Assembly (NCBI RefSeq): GCF_033659955.1
Contig: NZ_JARUJP010000011.1
Coordinates: forward strand, 59,651-123,650
From: Clostridium_AM tanneri
GTDB lineage: Bacteria; Bacillota; Clostridia; Clostridiales; Clostridiaceae
Length of the DNA: 64,000 nt
Reading direction: 5' to 3'
A program made the translations under genes and the position numbers. Of the stretch, positions 53,897 through 62,284 are shown in pieces. The notes beneath the pieces are model-generated. The model had not been told where the DNA came from. It was given only the letters and a program-made list of their open reading frames with translations, and searched no databases. How positions within the stretch are numbered: the stretch's first letter is position 1; each line of letters starts with the position of its first letter.

Positions 53897-53922
53897 AATA
53901 GAGGCAAATTTGCCTCTATTTT
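53895..53922 (+). terminator. Terminator after ftsH
   Basis: A perfectly self-complementary 28-nt stretch (arms 53895-53908 and 53909-53922, core TAGAGGCAAA) followed by further T. It begins in the ftsH stop codon. Confidence 0.8.
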
Positions 53923-54018
53923 TTATTAACAAATTATATATTAAAGTTACTCTTCCGTGATATAATTGATGTGTATGTGTGAGATTATGGAAAATTTTAA
54001 AGGAAATGAGATGATCAT

Positions 54019-54405
54019 GTGGAGTTTAATGTAAAAGAAGGAATGACCGCTACCATGGAGATATGCGTAACTGAAAATGATACTGCTAGCAAACTTGGGT
54101 CTGGCAATTTAGATGTTTTTTCTACGCCTTCAATGATAGCGCTTATGGAGAATACCTGTAAGAGTTCTGTAGATTTACATCTTCCTTTTGGATATACTAC
54201 AGTCGGTATAGAGTTAAATGTAAGACATATAAAAGCATCACCTATAGGTGTGAAAATAAGATGTAAGGCTTCTCTAATAGAAGTGGATAGAAAGAAATTG
54301 TTATTTAATGTTAGAGCTTGGGACGAAAAAGGTATAATTGGAGAAGGAGTTCATGCAAGATACATAGTGAATAGTGAGGAGTTTATGAGAAAGGTTAAGC
54401 TATAA
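54019..54405 (+). CDS. Hot-dog fold thioesterase, FlK-like
   Basis: A 128-residue acyl-CoA thioesterase-like protein. The pattern VFSTPSMIALMENTCKSSV (residues 33-51) and VGIELNVRHIKASPIG (62-77) aligns with the FlK-type family, in which Thr, Glu and His are catalytic; all three are present here (Thr 36, Glu 43 and His 70, approximate). The natural substrate in clostridia is unknown; defence against fluoroacetate is only the named family member's role. The start appears to be GTG at 54019; the ribosome binding site is poor (GAGATGA). It is inserted between ftsH and coaX. Confidence 0.82.
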   Translation: MEFNVKEGMTATMEICVTENDTASKLGSGNLDVFSTPSMIALMENTCKSSVDLHLPFGYTTVGIELNVRHIKASPIGVKIRCKASLIEVDRKKLLFNVRAWDEKGIIGEGVHARYIVNSEEFMRKVKL

Positions 54406-54488
54406 ATTGGTAAAATTGATGTTGGCTTGACAAATATAATTTAGCTGATAAAATTAAATTATTAAATTGACAGTGTTTTGGGTATACT

Positions 54489-54514
54489 AAAGGGCAGCTC
54501 TAAAGCTGCTCTTT
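54489..54514 (+). terminator. Terminator between thioesterase and coaX
   Basis: AAAGGGCAGCT pairs with AGCTGCTCTTT (one G-U) around CTAA. The following T-tract is limited (TTTAATTAT). It lies 84 bp past the thioesterase stop, and could also be an attenuator ahead of coaX. Confidence 0.65.
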
Positions 54515-54570
54515 AATTATGTAAAGTATTTATTATAAATTTTGTATTATTAAGAAAGGTGGGATATACT

Positions 54571-55359
54571 GTGATTTTAGTCTTAGATGTAGGAAACACC
54601 AATATTGTATTAGGAGTTTATGAGGATAAGGAGCTTATTGCAAGTTGGAGGTTATCAACGGACTCTAAAAGAACTGCAGATGAGTACGGTGTTCAGGTAA
54701 CACAATTATTTTTGCAAAGTAAACTAGATCCGACAGATGTAGAAGGAGTTATAGTATCTTCAGTAGTTCCTAACATAATGTATTCATTAGAGCATATGAT
54801 AAAAAAGTATTTTGAAATAGATCCGTTAGTAGTTGGACCGGGAGTGAAAACTGGTATAAATATAAAATATGACAATCCAAAAGAAGTTGGTGCAGACAGG
54901 ATAGTTAATGCGGTTGCTGCTTACGAAATGTATAAAAAGCCAATTATTATAATAGATTTTGGAACAGCTACAACTTTTTGTGCTATAACAGCTAAAGCAG
55001 ATTATTTAGGCGGTACTATATGTCCTGGTATAAAAATATCTTCAGAAGCGTTATTTGAAAGAGCGGCTAAATTGCCTAGAGTTGAACTTACAAAGCCATC
55101 AGGTGTAATATGTAAAAATACAGTTTCAAGCATGCAGGCTGGTATAATTTATGGATATATTGGACAGGTTGATTACATAGTAGATAAGATGAAAAAGGAA
55201 ATGATGCAGTTAGGTGAGGAAGAGCCGGTAATTATAGCAACGGGAGGATTGGCTAAACTTATAAGTGAAGAATCTAAATTTATAGATAATATAGATCCGA
55301 TACTAACCTTAAAAGGATTAAGAATAATTTATGAAAAAAATAAAGAGCAGGTGTTGTAA
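54571..55359 (+). CDS. coaX: Type III pantothenate kinase
   Basis: Phosphorylates pantothenate, the first step of coenzyme A synthesis. The 262-residue CoaX sequence has VLDVGNTNIVLGVYED (phosphate loop, near residue 4), GPGVKTGINIKYDNPKEVGADRIVNAVAAYE (catalytic Asp near residue 109), IIDFGTATTFCAI and the late ATGGLA. The start at 54571 (GTG) follows AAAGGTGGG; a GTG 12 bp upstream overlaps that site. It overlaps dusB by one base (taATG), so the two are co-translated. Confidence 0.95.
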   Translation: MILVLDVGNTNIVLGVYEDKELIASWRLSTDSKRTADEYGVQVTQLFLQSKLDPTDVEGVIVSSVVPNIMYSLEHMIKKYFEIDPLVVGPGVKTGINIKYDNPKEVGADRIVNAVAAYEMYKKPIIIIDFGTATTFCAITAKADYLGGTICPGIKISSEALFERAAKLPRVELTKPSGVICKNTVSSMQAGIIYGYIGQVDYIVDKMKKEMMQLGEEEPVIIATGGLAKLISEESKFIDNIDPILTLKGLRIIYEKNKEQVL

Positions 55360-56336
55360 TGAAGATAAGGGAGTTAGAATTCAAGAACAATGTGTTCTTA
55401 GCTCCTATGGCAGGAGTTACTGATATAGCTTTTAGAGGTATATGTAAAGAGATGGGGTGTGGACTTGTTTATACTGAAATGATAAGTTCAAAAGCCTTAT
55501 TTTACGGAAGTGAGAATACAAAGAGTATGCTGAATATCTCTGCTAAAGAAAGTCCGGTGGCAGTACAAATATTCGGTTCAGATCCTGCTATTATGGCTAA
55601 GTCCTGTGATTTTTTCAATGATAACAAGGATATATGTATTGTTGATATTAATATGGGATGTCCAGCCCCTAAGATTGTCAAGAATGCAGAGGGGTCTGCT
55701 TTGATGAAGAACCCTAAGCTAGCTGCTGAAATAGTCAAAGAAGTAAAAAGAGCCTCATTGAAACCTGTAACTGTTAAATTTAGAAAAGGATTTGATGCTA
55801 ATAACATCAATGCAGTTGAATTTGCTAAGATTTTAGAACAGGCAGGTGCAGACTGCATAACAGTCCATGGGAGAACTCGTGAACAGATGTATGAAGGAAA
55901 GGCAGATTGGGATATAATAAGGCAGGTCAAGGAAGTGGTTAAGATTCCTGTTATAGGAAATGGAGATGTAGTTACTGCAGAAGATGCCATCCGTCTCTTC
56001 AAAGAAACAGGTTGCGATGGAGTAATGGTAGGAAGAGGTTCCATGGGAAACCCGTGGATATTTAGTCAAATACAACAGGGCATTAATGGAGAAGAAATAG
56101 TTTATCCTTCTGCAGAAGAAAAGATAGATATGTGCATAACCCATTATAAAAGAGCTCTTTATTATTTAGAAGAGATTACAGCTGTAAGGGAAATGCGAAA
56201 ACATATAGGATGGTACTTAAAAGGAATTGAAAACAATAAAGAAATAAAAGATAAGGTTAACTATGAGAAGGAAAGTGCTAGTGTTTTAAATATCCTAGAA
56301 GAATATAAAAAGCTTATAGTAAATAAGCACCAGTAA
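55359..56336 (+). CDS. dusB: tRNA-dihydrouridine synthase (DusB family)
   Basis: Reduces uridine to dihydrouridine in tRNA D-loops, using FMN. The 325-residue protein has LAPMAGVTDIAFR (FMN site), the catalytic cysteine in DINMGCPAPKIVKN (near residue 100), TVKFRKGF, CITVHGRTREQMYEGKADW and VIGNGDV, then a C-terminal helical domain. Overlap with coaX by one base indicates one operon. In Bacillus a dus gene also sits in this neighbourhood, before lysS. Confidence 0.95.
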   Translation: MKIRELEFKNNVFLAPMAGVTDIAFRGICKEMGCGLVYTEMISSKALFYGSENTKSMLNISAKESPVAVQIFGSDPAIMAKSCDFFNDNKDICIVDINMGCPAPKIVKNAEGSALMKNPKLAAEIVKEVKRASLKPVTVKFRKGFDANNINAVEFAKILEQAGADCITVHGRTREQMYEGKADWDIIRQVKEVVKIPVIGNGDVVTAEDAIRLFKETGCDGVMVGRGSMGNPWIFSQIQQGINGEEIVYPSAEEKIDMCITHYKRALYYLEEITAVREMRKHIGWYLKGIENNKEIKDKVNYEKESASVLNILEEYKKLIVNKHQ

Positions 56337-56406
56337 AAACTGAATGTAATTTTTAATTACCAGGTAGAATACAATAGTAACGTAAGTAATAATAGAGGAT
56401 TCATTA

Positions 56407-57234
56407 ATGAAACCAATAGTATATGTTAATGCTGACGTCACAAGGTGCTATGAAGATAGTAGTCTTTTAGGTAGAATAAAAGATAGATTTAAAATTTATT
56501 ATCACAAAAAGAGTTTTATTAAGGAGCTAAATTTAAGTATAGTTAGTGTTAAATTTCCTCCTAATTTTAGTGAAAAGGCATACTACGGTAATTTAAGTAT
56601 TGTAAAAAAGCCTTTTAAAAGCAAAGATTTTCAATTAGCGCCTAAAACATATAGAAAATTAGATTATGGTTTGTTTAATACATTCCAAAAGGAACTTATG
56701 GCCTATGGAATAGTTAGAAGTATAAAACTTATATTAAGAACTAGGCATAAGACTATAAGAGATAGTTGTATAGTTATATATGATGCAGCAGATGATATGA
56801 ATTTTAACGTAATTTGTAGTCTAGCTAAAGAGGCTAAATATATAATATTGCTATCTAAAAATATATTAAAAACTAATGTAATAGGAGAGTACATTATTGC
56901 TAACTATGGAATAACACCAGTTATAACTAGTGATATGGAGTACTCATTTAATAATGCGGATTTTATTATAAATTCAGAGGAAATAGAAGTGAATGGAACA
57001 GCAGCTGTATGGTATATAAATAATAGAATTAATCCGATAAATAATAGCAGAACTATTATAAATGATGTAACTTATAGTGTGCCATGGGCATTGGATGAAT
57101 ATACTATGTCTACAGAACTTTTAGGATCAATATTATGTCAGATGGAAGAAAAAGACATAGAAAAGTCTCTACAATATAACGGAATATTTTTAGATAAGAT
57201 AAAGTTTAACAAAGACACTTGGGAGTTAGGGTAG
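56407..57234 (+). CDS. Conserved-looking protein of unknown function
   Basis: A 275-residue soluble protein that I do not recognise. Codon use is like the neighbours and the start has AGAGGA, so the gene looks real. Residues 1-100 are basic beta-rich with YVNADVTRCYEDSSLLGRIKDRFK. Residues about 118-190 alternate hydrophobic strands and helices (CIVIYDAADDMNFNVICSLAKEAKYIILLSKN ... ITPVITSDMEYSFNNADFIIN), which suggests a Rossmann-like half. No catalytic signature, signal peptide or membrane helix is visible. It sits between dusB and greA, a slot absent from the Bacillus order. Function not assigned. Confidence 0.65.
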   Translation: MKPIVYVNADVTRCYEDSSLLGRIKDRFKIYYHKKSFIKELNLSIVSVKFPPNFSEKAYYGNLSIVKKPFKSKDFQLAPKTYRKLDYGLFNTFQKELMAYGIVRSIKLILRTRHKTIRDSCIVIYDAADDMNFNVICSLAKEAKYIILLSKNILKTNVIGEYIIANYGITPVITSDMEYSFNNADFIINSEEIEVNGTAAVWYINNRINPINNSRTIINDVTYSVPWALDEYTMSTELLGSILCQMEEKDIEKSLQYNGIFLDKIKFNKDTWELG

Positions 57235-57277
57235 TCAGCTGCCAGTTTATAGACAGGGTAAAATGAGTTTGAAAATG

Positions 57278-57306
57278 TTGACATTAATAATATGCTGTTT
57301 TATAAT
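57278..57306 (+). promoter_or_regulatory. greA-lysS promoter
   Basis: TTGACA (57278-57283), a 17-bp spacer and TATAAT (57301-57306) are perfect consensus elements. A second TTGACA at 57360 with a poor -10 may be an additional start. Confidence 0.8.
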
Positions 57307-57405
57307 TACTTAAATGATTATTAAACTAAACTATTCCATCATAAAAGGGTTGAAAAATATTGACATAGGAAGTTTTTTGATAAATTATTAAAAGGGGAGA
57401 ATAAA

Positions 57406-57885
57406 ATGAGTGAATCAAGAAAGTATGTAATGACTTATGAGGGAGTAAAGAAATTAGAGGAAGAGTTAGAATATTTAAAAACAGTCAAAAGAAAGGAGAT
57501 AACTGAGAAGATCAAGGTTGCACTTTCTTTTGGAGATTTAAGTGAGAATTCAGAGTATGACGAAGCTAAAAATGAACAAGCATTTGTAGAGGGAAGAATT
57601 GCTCAATTAGAAAATATGCTAAAAAATGCTACTATAGTAGATCAGAGTGAAATACCAACAGATATTGTAAGTATAGGTTCTATTGTAAAGTTAAAAGATT
57701 ATGAATTTGACGAAGAGGTAGAATATATAATAGTAGGTTCTGCAGAAGCTGATCCTATTAACAACAAAATATCTAATGAGTCACCGGTTGGTAGAGGACT
57801 AATAGGTAAGAAAGTTGGAGATATTGTGGAAATACAAGTGCCAAATGGAGTAAGTAAGTACGAAATACTTGGCATAAGAAGATAA
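57406..57885 (+). CDS. greA: Transcription elongation factor GreA
   Basis: Rescues backtracked RNA polymerase by stimulating transcript cleavage. The 159-residue protein has the N-terminal coiled-coil hairpin (MTYEGVKKLEEELEYLKTVKRKEITEKIKVALSFGDLSENSEYDEAKNEQAFVEGRIAQLE), with the acidic tip residues Asp/Glu in GDLSENSEYDEA. The C-terminal FKBP-like domain ends in SPVGRGLIGKKVGDIVEI. ATG follows AAGGGGAG. lysS begins 15 bp later, one operon. Confidence 0.96.
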   Translation: MSESRKYVMTYEGVKKLEEELEYLKTVKRKEITEKIKVALSFGDLSENSEYDEAKNEQAFVEGRIAQLENMLKNATIVDQSEIPTDIVSIGSIVKLKDYEFDEEVEYIIVGSAEADPINNKISNESPVGRGLIGKKVGDIVEIQVPNGVSKYEILGIRR

Positions 57886-57900
57886 TTGGAGGTTAGTTAA

Positions 57901-59409
57901 ATGTCAAATGATGAAAAGAACATAAACCAATTAGAAGAAGAGTTTAATGAACTGATAAGAGAAAGAAGACAGAAGTTCTTCAATCTTCAAAAGGATGGCA
58001 AAGATCCTTTTGATGTTTATAAGGTAGAAAGAACACATACATCTAAAGAGATAAAGGATAATTATGAAGAACTTGAAGGAAAAACAGCTACTGTAGCTGG
58101 AAGACTTATGTCAAAGAGAGTTCATGGAAAAGCTGGTTTCTCTGATGTGCATGACAGATATGGAAAAATTCAATTATACATAAAAATAGATAATGTAGGA
58201 GAAGAGAAACTTAAGGAATATAAAACCTACGATATAGGAGATTTGTTATCAGTAACAGGTACTGTGTTCAAAACAAAAACAGGAGAAGTATCTCTTCAAA
58301 TTACTGATTTTCAGCTTATAGGAAAATCTCTAAAACCACTTCCAGAAAAGTGGCATGGACTAAAGGACCCAGATTTAAGATACAGACAAAGATATGTTGA
58401 TTTAATAATAAATCAAGATGTTAGAGATACTTTTATGAAAAGAACAGCTATAATAAAAGCTGTGAGAGAGTTTTTGGATAACAGAGACTATCTAGAAGTT
58501 GAAACACCAGTGCTTTCACCAATAGCAGGTGGAGCAGCAGCTAGACCTTTTGATACTCATCATAATGCTTTAGATATAGATATGTACTTGAGAATAGCTA
58601 CAGAGCTTTACTTAAAGAGACTTATAGTTGGTGGATTTGAAAAGGTATATGAAATTGGAAAGAACTTTAGAAATGAAGGAATAAGTGTAAGACATAACCC
58701 TGAGTTTACTATGATAGAATTATATGAAGCTTTTGCAGATTATAATGATATGATGGAGATTACAGAGAATATGATAGCTTACGTATGTGAAAAGGTTCTT
58801 GGTACCACTAAGGTTATGTATCAAGGAACGGAGATAGACTTCGCACCACCTTGGAGAAGAGTTACAATGGTTGATGCTGTAAAAGAATATGCTGGTGTAG
58901 ATTTTAATGAAATAAAGACTGATGAAGAAGCAAGAGAAATAGCAAAAGAAAAGCATCTTAAGTTTAAAAAAGAATTAAAGGATTGTACAAAAGGTGAAAT
59001 TTTAAATATGCTATTTGAAGAGTTTGGCGAAAGTCAATTAATTCAGCCTACTTTTATAATTGATTATCCTGTAGAAATATCACCTCTTACTAAGAAGAAG
59101 AGAGGAAACCCTGATTTCACTGAGAGATTTGAAGGATTCGTATTTGGAAGAGAATTATGTAATGCTTACTCAGAATTAAATGATCCTATAGTTCAAAAAG
59201 ATAGATTTATCCAACAGCTTAAAGAGAGAGAGCTTGGAGATGATGAAGCCTACATGATGGATGATGACTTCATTAATTCATTAGAAATAGGTATGCCGCC
59301 TACAGGTGGACTTGGTATAGGTATAGATAGACTAATAATGTTCCTAACTGACGCTGCGTCTATCAGGGATGTTATATTATTCCCAACGATGAAACCAACA
59401 CATCAATAA
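57901..59409 (+). CDS. lysS: Lysyl-tRNA synthetase (class II)
   Basis: Charges tRNA-Lys. The 502-residue protein has an N-terminal OB-fold anticodon-binding domain (TATVAGRLMSKRVHGKAGFSDVHDRYGKIQLYI) and the class II catalytic domain. The latter has motif 1 (FLDNRDYLEVETPVLSP), motif 2 (GKNFRNEGISVRHNPEFTMIELYEA) and motif 3 (GLGIGIDRLIMFLTD). All are intact and the length is normal. It is in one operon with greA, followed by a terminator. Confidence 0.96.
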   Translation: MSNDEKNINQLEEEFNELIRERRQKFFNLQKDGKDPFDVYKVERTHTSKEIKDNYEELEGKTATVAGRLMSKRVHGKAGFSDVHDRYGKIQLYIKIDNVGEEKLKEYKTYDIGDLLSVTGTVFKTKTGEVSLQITDFQLIGKSLKPLPEKWHGLKDPDLRYRQRYVDLIINQDVRDTFMKRTAIIKAVREFLDNRDYLEVETPVLSPIAGGAAARPFDTHHNALDIDMYLRIATELYLKRLIVGGFEKVYEIGKNFRNEGISVRHNPEFTMIELYEAFADYNDMMEITENMIAYVCEKVLGTTKVMYQGTEIDFAPPWRRVTMVDAVKEYAGVDFNEIKTDEEAREIAKEKHLKFKKELKDCTKGEILNMLFEEFGESQLIQPTFIIDYPVEISPLTKKKRGNPDFTERFEGFVFGRELCNAYSELNDPIVQKDRFIQQLKERELGDDEAYMMDDDFINSLEIGMPPTGGLGIGIDRLIMFLTDAASIRDVILFPTMKPTHQ

Positions 59410-59434
59410 TATAAGAGAAACTTATGGTATACAC

Positions 59435-59468
59435 AAAGACCAACAACTTAAGGCTGTTGGTCTTTTTA
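59435..59468 (+). terminator. Terminator after lysS
   Basis: A perfect 11-bp stem AAAGACCAACA/TGTTGGTCTTT with a 9-nt loop, ending in TTTTT. Confidence 0.85.
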
Positions 59469-59533
59469 TTAAGAAATATTTATTAATTATATATGCTGTA
59501 AGTAAAAAAATATAAAGATATTAAAAAAAACTA

Positions 59534-59561
59534 TTGATTTTTTTAATATCTTTGATATAAT
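59534..59561 (+). promoter_or_regulatory. tRNA-Asn promoter
   Basis: TTGATT (59534-59539), a 16-bp spacer and TATAAT (59556-59561), 21 bp before the tRNA 5' end. Confidence 0.65.
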
Positions 59562-59582
59562 AATACATGTAAGTTAAGTTAT

Positions 59583-59657
<75 letters not shown>

Positions 59658-59747
59658 TTTTTATTTTTTGTAATAAATGATGAATGTATATAATTTTAAA
59701 TATTGTTGATAATAAGAATATATAAAGCTTAAAATCAATAGTTAATG

Positions 59748-59775
59748 TTGACAAATTGTGGAGATATGGTAAAAT
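59748..59775 (+). promoter_or_regulatory. Promoter of the T-box-glyS unit
   Basis: TTGACA (59748-59753), a 16-bp spacer and TAAAAT (59770-59775), just upstream of the first T-box. No equally good promoter is seen between the two T-boxes. Confidence 0.65.
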
Positions 59776-59803
59776 AAGTATAAGCAGAAGATAATTAAAT
59801 ATT

Positions 59804-59982
59804 CACTATGATAAAGAAGAGTAATAATTAATATCCTTTAAGAGAGATTGTGGTTGGTGAGAACAATCAGGGGTTGTTATGAAGGGAACTTTTGAGTGAT
59901 AACTGTTAAAAGCAGGGCTTATGCCAAGAAGGGTGGAACCGCGGAATTAAAATTTCGTCCCTTAGCAGAAGGTCTTTTTTTT
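59804..59982 (+). ncRNA. T-box leader 1 (glycine-type), upstream of glyS
   Basis: A full T-box transcription-antitermination leader. AGAGAG and GGTTGGTGAGAAC stem I elements (59840-59864) are followed by a GAAGGGAAC specifier region (59881-59889) that reads a glycine codon in either plausible register (GGG or GGA). The T-box core GGGTGGAACCGCGG lies at 59931-59944. CCCTT (59959-59963) can pair with AAGGG upstream (antiterminator) or AAGG downstream (terminator, followed by eight T). Uncharged tRNA-Gly should favour read-through to glyS. Confidence 0.88.
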
Positions 59983-60055
59983 ATACCTAAAAAGGATTAT
60001 TTATAATTATCCATATCAATGATTGTTAAGTTTAGTGTTTGAAAATTAAATAGTT

Positions 60056-60238
60056 CACTATGATAAAGAAGAGTAGTAATTAATATCCTCTAAGAGAGAT
60101 TGTGGTTGGTGAAAACAATTAGGAGTTATTTATGAAGGGAACTTTTGAGTGATAATTGTGTAAAGTAGGGCTCGTGCCAAGAAGGGTGGAACCGCGGAAT
60201 TAAAATTTCGTCCCTTTATGGCAAGGGCTTTTTATATT
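60056..60238 (+). ncRNA. T-box leader 2 (glycine-type), proximal to glyS
   Basis: A second complete T-box 252 bp after the first and closely similar along its length, from CACTATGATAAAG to the core GGGTGGAACCGCGG (60184-60197). The specifier region GAAGGGAAC is identical (60134-60142), so it should sense the same tRNA-Gly. The terminator stem CCCTT/AAGGG (60212-60228) is followed by CTTTTTAT. It lies 52 bp before the glyS start. Differences from copy 1 are spread through stem I and the linker, as expected after an older tandem duplication under selection. Confidence 0.88.
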
Positions 60239-60290
60239 TTTACAAAATATGTTAACAATAATTATATAATAGGAAATAGGAGGTAGTTTT

Positions 60291-61682
60291 ATGTCAGTAG
60301 AAAAAACAATGGATAAAGTAGTGGCGTTAGCTAAAAACCGAGGATTCGTATATCCGGGATCAGAGATATACGGAGGACTTGCAAATACTTGGGATTATGG
60401 TCCTTTAGGTGTAGAGTTAAAAAATAATGTAAAGAGAGCTTGGTGGCAAAAGTTTGTTCATGAGAGCAAGTATAATGTCGGTATAGATGCAGCTATTCTT
60501 ATGAACAAGGATGTTTGGGTTGCTTCAGGTCACGTAGGTAATTTTTCAGATCCTCTTATGGATTGTAAAGAGTGTAAAGCTAGATTTAGAGCAGATAAGC
60601 TAGTAGAAGAGCATATGACAGCTCAAGGTATAGAGAAAGCTAGTGCTGATGGTTGGAGCAATGAAAAATTAAAGAGTTATATAGACGATAATGGAATAGA
60701 TTGTCCTACTTGTGGAAAACATAACTTTACAGATATAAGAAAGTTCAATTTAATGTTTAAAACATTCCAAGGTGTTACTGAGGATACTCAAGCAGAAATA
60801 TTTTTAAGACCTGAAACAGCTCAGGGTATATTTGTAAACTTTAAAAATGTTCAAAGAACTTCAAGAAAAAAAGTTCCTTTTGGTATAGCTCAAATAGGAA
60901 AGTCTTTTAGAAATGAAATAACTCCTGGTAACTTTACTTTTAGAACTAGAGAGTTTGAACAGATGGAGCTTGAGTTTTTCTGTCAGCCAGGTACAGATTT
61001 AGAGTGGCACAGTTACTGGAAGGAATACTGTTGGAATTTCTTATTAAATCTTGGAATTAAAGAAGAGAATATAAGATTTAGAGATCATGATAAAGAAGAA
61101 TTATCACACTACAGCAATGCGACTGCTGATATTGAATACTTATATCCTTTTGGATGGGGTGAATTATGGGGTGTAGCTGATAGAACTGATTATGACTTAA
61201 AGCAGCATCAACAACATTCTGGAAAGGATTTATCTTACCTTGACCCTGTTACAAATGAAAGATATATGCCTTATTGCATAGAACCTTCCGTAGGTGCAGA
61301 TAGATTAACTTTATCATTTTTAGTAGACGCTTATGATGAGGAAGAATTAGAAGGCGGAGATGTTAGAACAGTAATGCGTTTCCATCCAGCTATTGCTCCA
61401 TTTAAGGTGGCTATACTTCCGCTTACTAAGAAACTTTCTGATAAAGCTTTAGATATTTACGATAATTTAAGAAAAGAGTTTAACGTAGATTATGATGAAG
61501 CTGGAAGTATAGGAAAGAGATACAGAAGAGAAGATGAAATAGGAACTCCTTACTGTATAACTGTAGACTTTGATACTTTAGAGGATAACACTGTTACTGT
61601 TAGAGATAGAGATACTATGGAACAGTTTAGAATAAGTATAGATGAGATTAAAAGCTTCATAAAAGAGAAGATGGAATTCTAA
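60291..61682 (+). CDS. glyS: Glycyl-tRNA synthetase (dimeric, single-chain type)
   Basis: Charges tRNA-Gly. The 463-residue enzyme is the alpha2 class II form: YPGSEIYGGLANTWDYGPLGVELKNNVKRAWW (motif 1 region), RPETAQGIFVNFKNV, GKSFRNEITPGNFTFRTREFEQMELEFFC (motif 2), EPSVGADRLTLSFL (motif 3) and a C-terminal anticodon-binding domain. A zinc-ribbon-like CKECKARF...CPTCGKHNF insert is present. Expression is controlled by two T-boxes that read tRNA-Gly charging. The ribosome binding site is AGGAGGT. A terminator follows 73 bp after the stop. Confidence 0.96.
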   Translation: MSVEKTMDKVVALAKNRGFVYPGSEIYGGLANTWDYGPLGVELKNNVKRAWWQKFVHESKYNVGIDAAILMNKDVWVASGHVGNFSDPLMDCKECKARFRADKLVEEHMTAQGIEKASADGWSNEKLKSYIDDNGIDCPTCGKHNFTDIRKFNLMFKTFQGVTEDTQAEIFLRPETAQGIFVNFKNVQRTSRKKVPFGIAQIGKSFRNEITPGNFTFRTREFEQMELEFFCQPGTDLEWHSYWKEYCWNFLLNLGIKEENIRFRDHDKEELSHYSNATADIEYLYPFGWGELWGVADRTDYDLKQHQQHSGKDLSYLDPVTNERYMPYCIEPSVGADRLTLSFLVDAYDEEELEGGDVRTVMRFHPAIAPFKVAILPLTKKLSDKALDIYDNLRKEFNVDYDEAGSIGKRYRREDEIGTPYCITVDFDTLEDNTVTVRDRDTMEQFRISIDEIKSFIKEKMEF

Positions 61683-61755
61683 TATTACAAAGATTATATT
61701 CTAGTAACCAGTTTAGGTTTTTAGAATAAGTGAATTTTTATGTAGTATATAGCAA

Positions 61756-61793
61756 AAGCACTATGAATGAGATGGAGATTCATAGTGCTTATT
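61756..61793 (+). terminator. Terminator after glyS
   Basis: A perfect 13-bp stem AAGCACTATGAAT and its complement (61756-61768 and 61778-61790), with a 9-nt loop and ATTTG following. Confidence 0.8.
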
Positions 61794-61921
61794 TGTACTT
61801 GATAAGATAAAATACTAAATGATTAACTGAATTTTACAATCAAAAAGTTTTTTGGGTTTATAACCTTAGTAAGTATAATTTATGTATTAATATAATATTA
61901 TTTAATGAAAACACAAAAAAA

Positions 61922-62030
61922 TTAAAAAAATAACCGGATATTAATATCCGGTAAATAGGGTTTAATCATGGGGATATGTTATATGTTTAATTAAAACTTG
62001 GGGAATTATATTAATGTTTCCTTACGGCAC
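61922..62030 (-). ncRNA. Candidate small RNA, minus strand
   Basis: In the 602-bp gap between glyS and murD (61683-62284). Minus-strand promoter: TTGAAC (62066-62061), 18-bp spacer, TATACT (62042-62037). Predicted transcript from about 62030. It ends at a perfect palindrome ACCGGATATTAATATCCGGT (61952-61933) followed on the minus strand by TTATTTTTTTAAT, an intrinsic terminator. About 108 nt long with no open frame that has a ribosome binding site. It contains unpaired C-rich stretches UUCCCCA (near 62003) and AUCCCCA (near 61973), and ACCCU (near 61960). Such UCCC-type motifs pair with Shine-Dalgarno sequences in Firmicute sRNAs (RsaE/RoxS type). A candidate only. Confidence 0.5.
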
Positions 62031-62284
62031 ACACATAGTATAGCATATGAAGACAATAAAGTTCAATAGATAGCAATAAAGTTTATAAATTAAATATTTT
62101 CTATCAATTTCGACTTAGTTCAACAAAAATCTATTATAATTATATTTTAGTAAGTATAATTAAATAAACTGTCAAATAAATAATCAAAAATAACTAGAGA
62201 AAGTAAGTTATTTTTTTTATAAAGTGGTATAATTTAATATACAGATTAATTATATAGACAGGTTTTAGTTTTGGAGGGTTTTTA

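Noticed and set aside
62054..62086. Direct repeat CAATAAAGTT occurring twice 21 bp apart
   Set aside because: Too short and AT-rich to separate from chance. The first copy overlaps the -35 of the candidate sRNA promoter, but no regulator site can be named.
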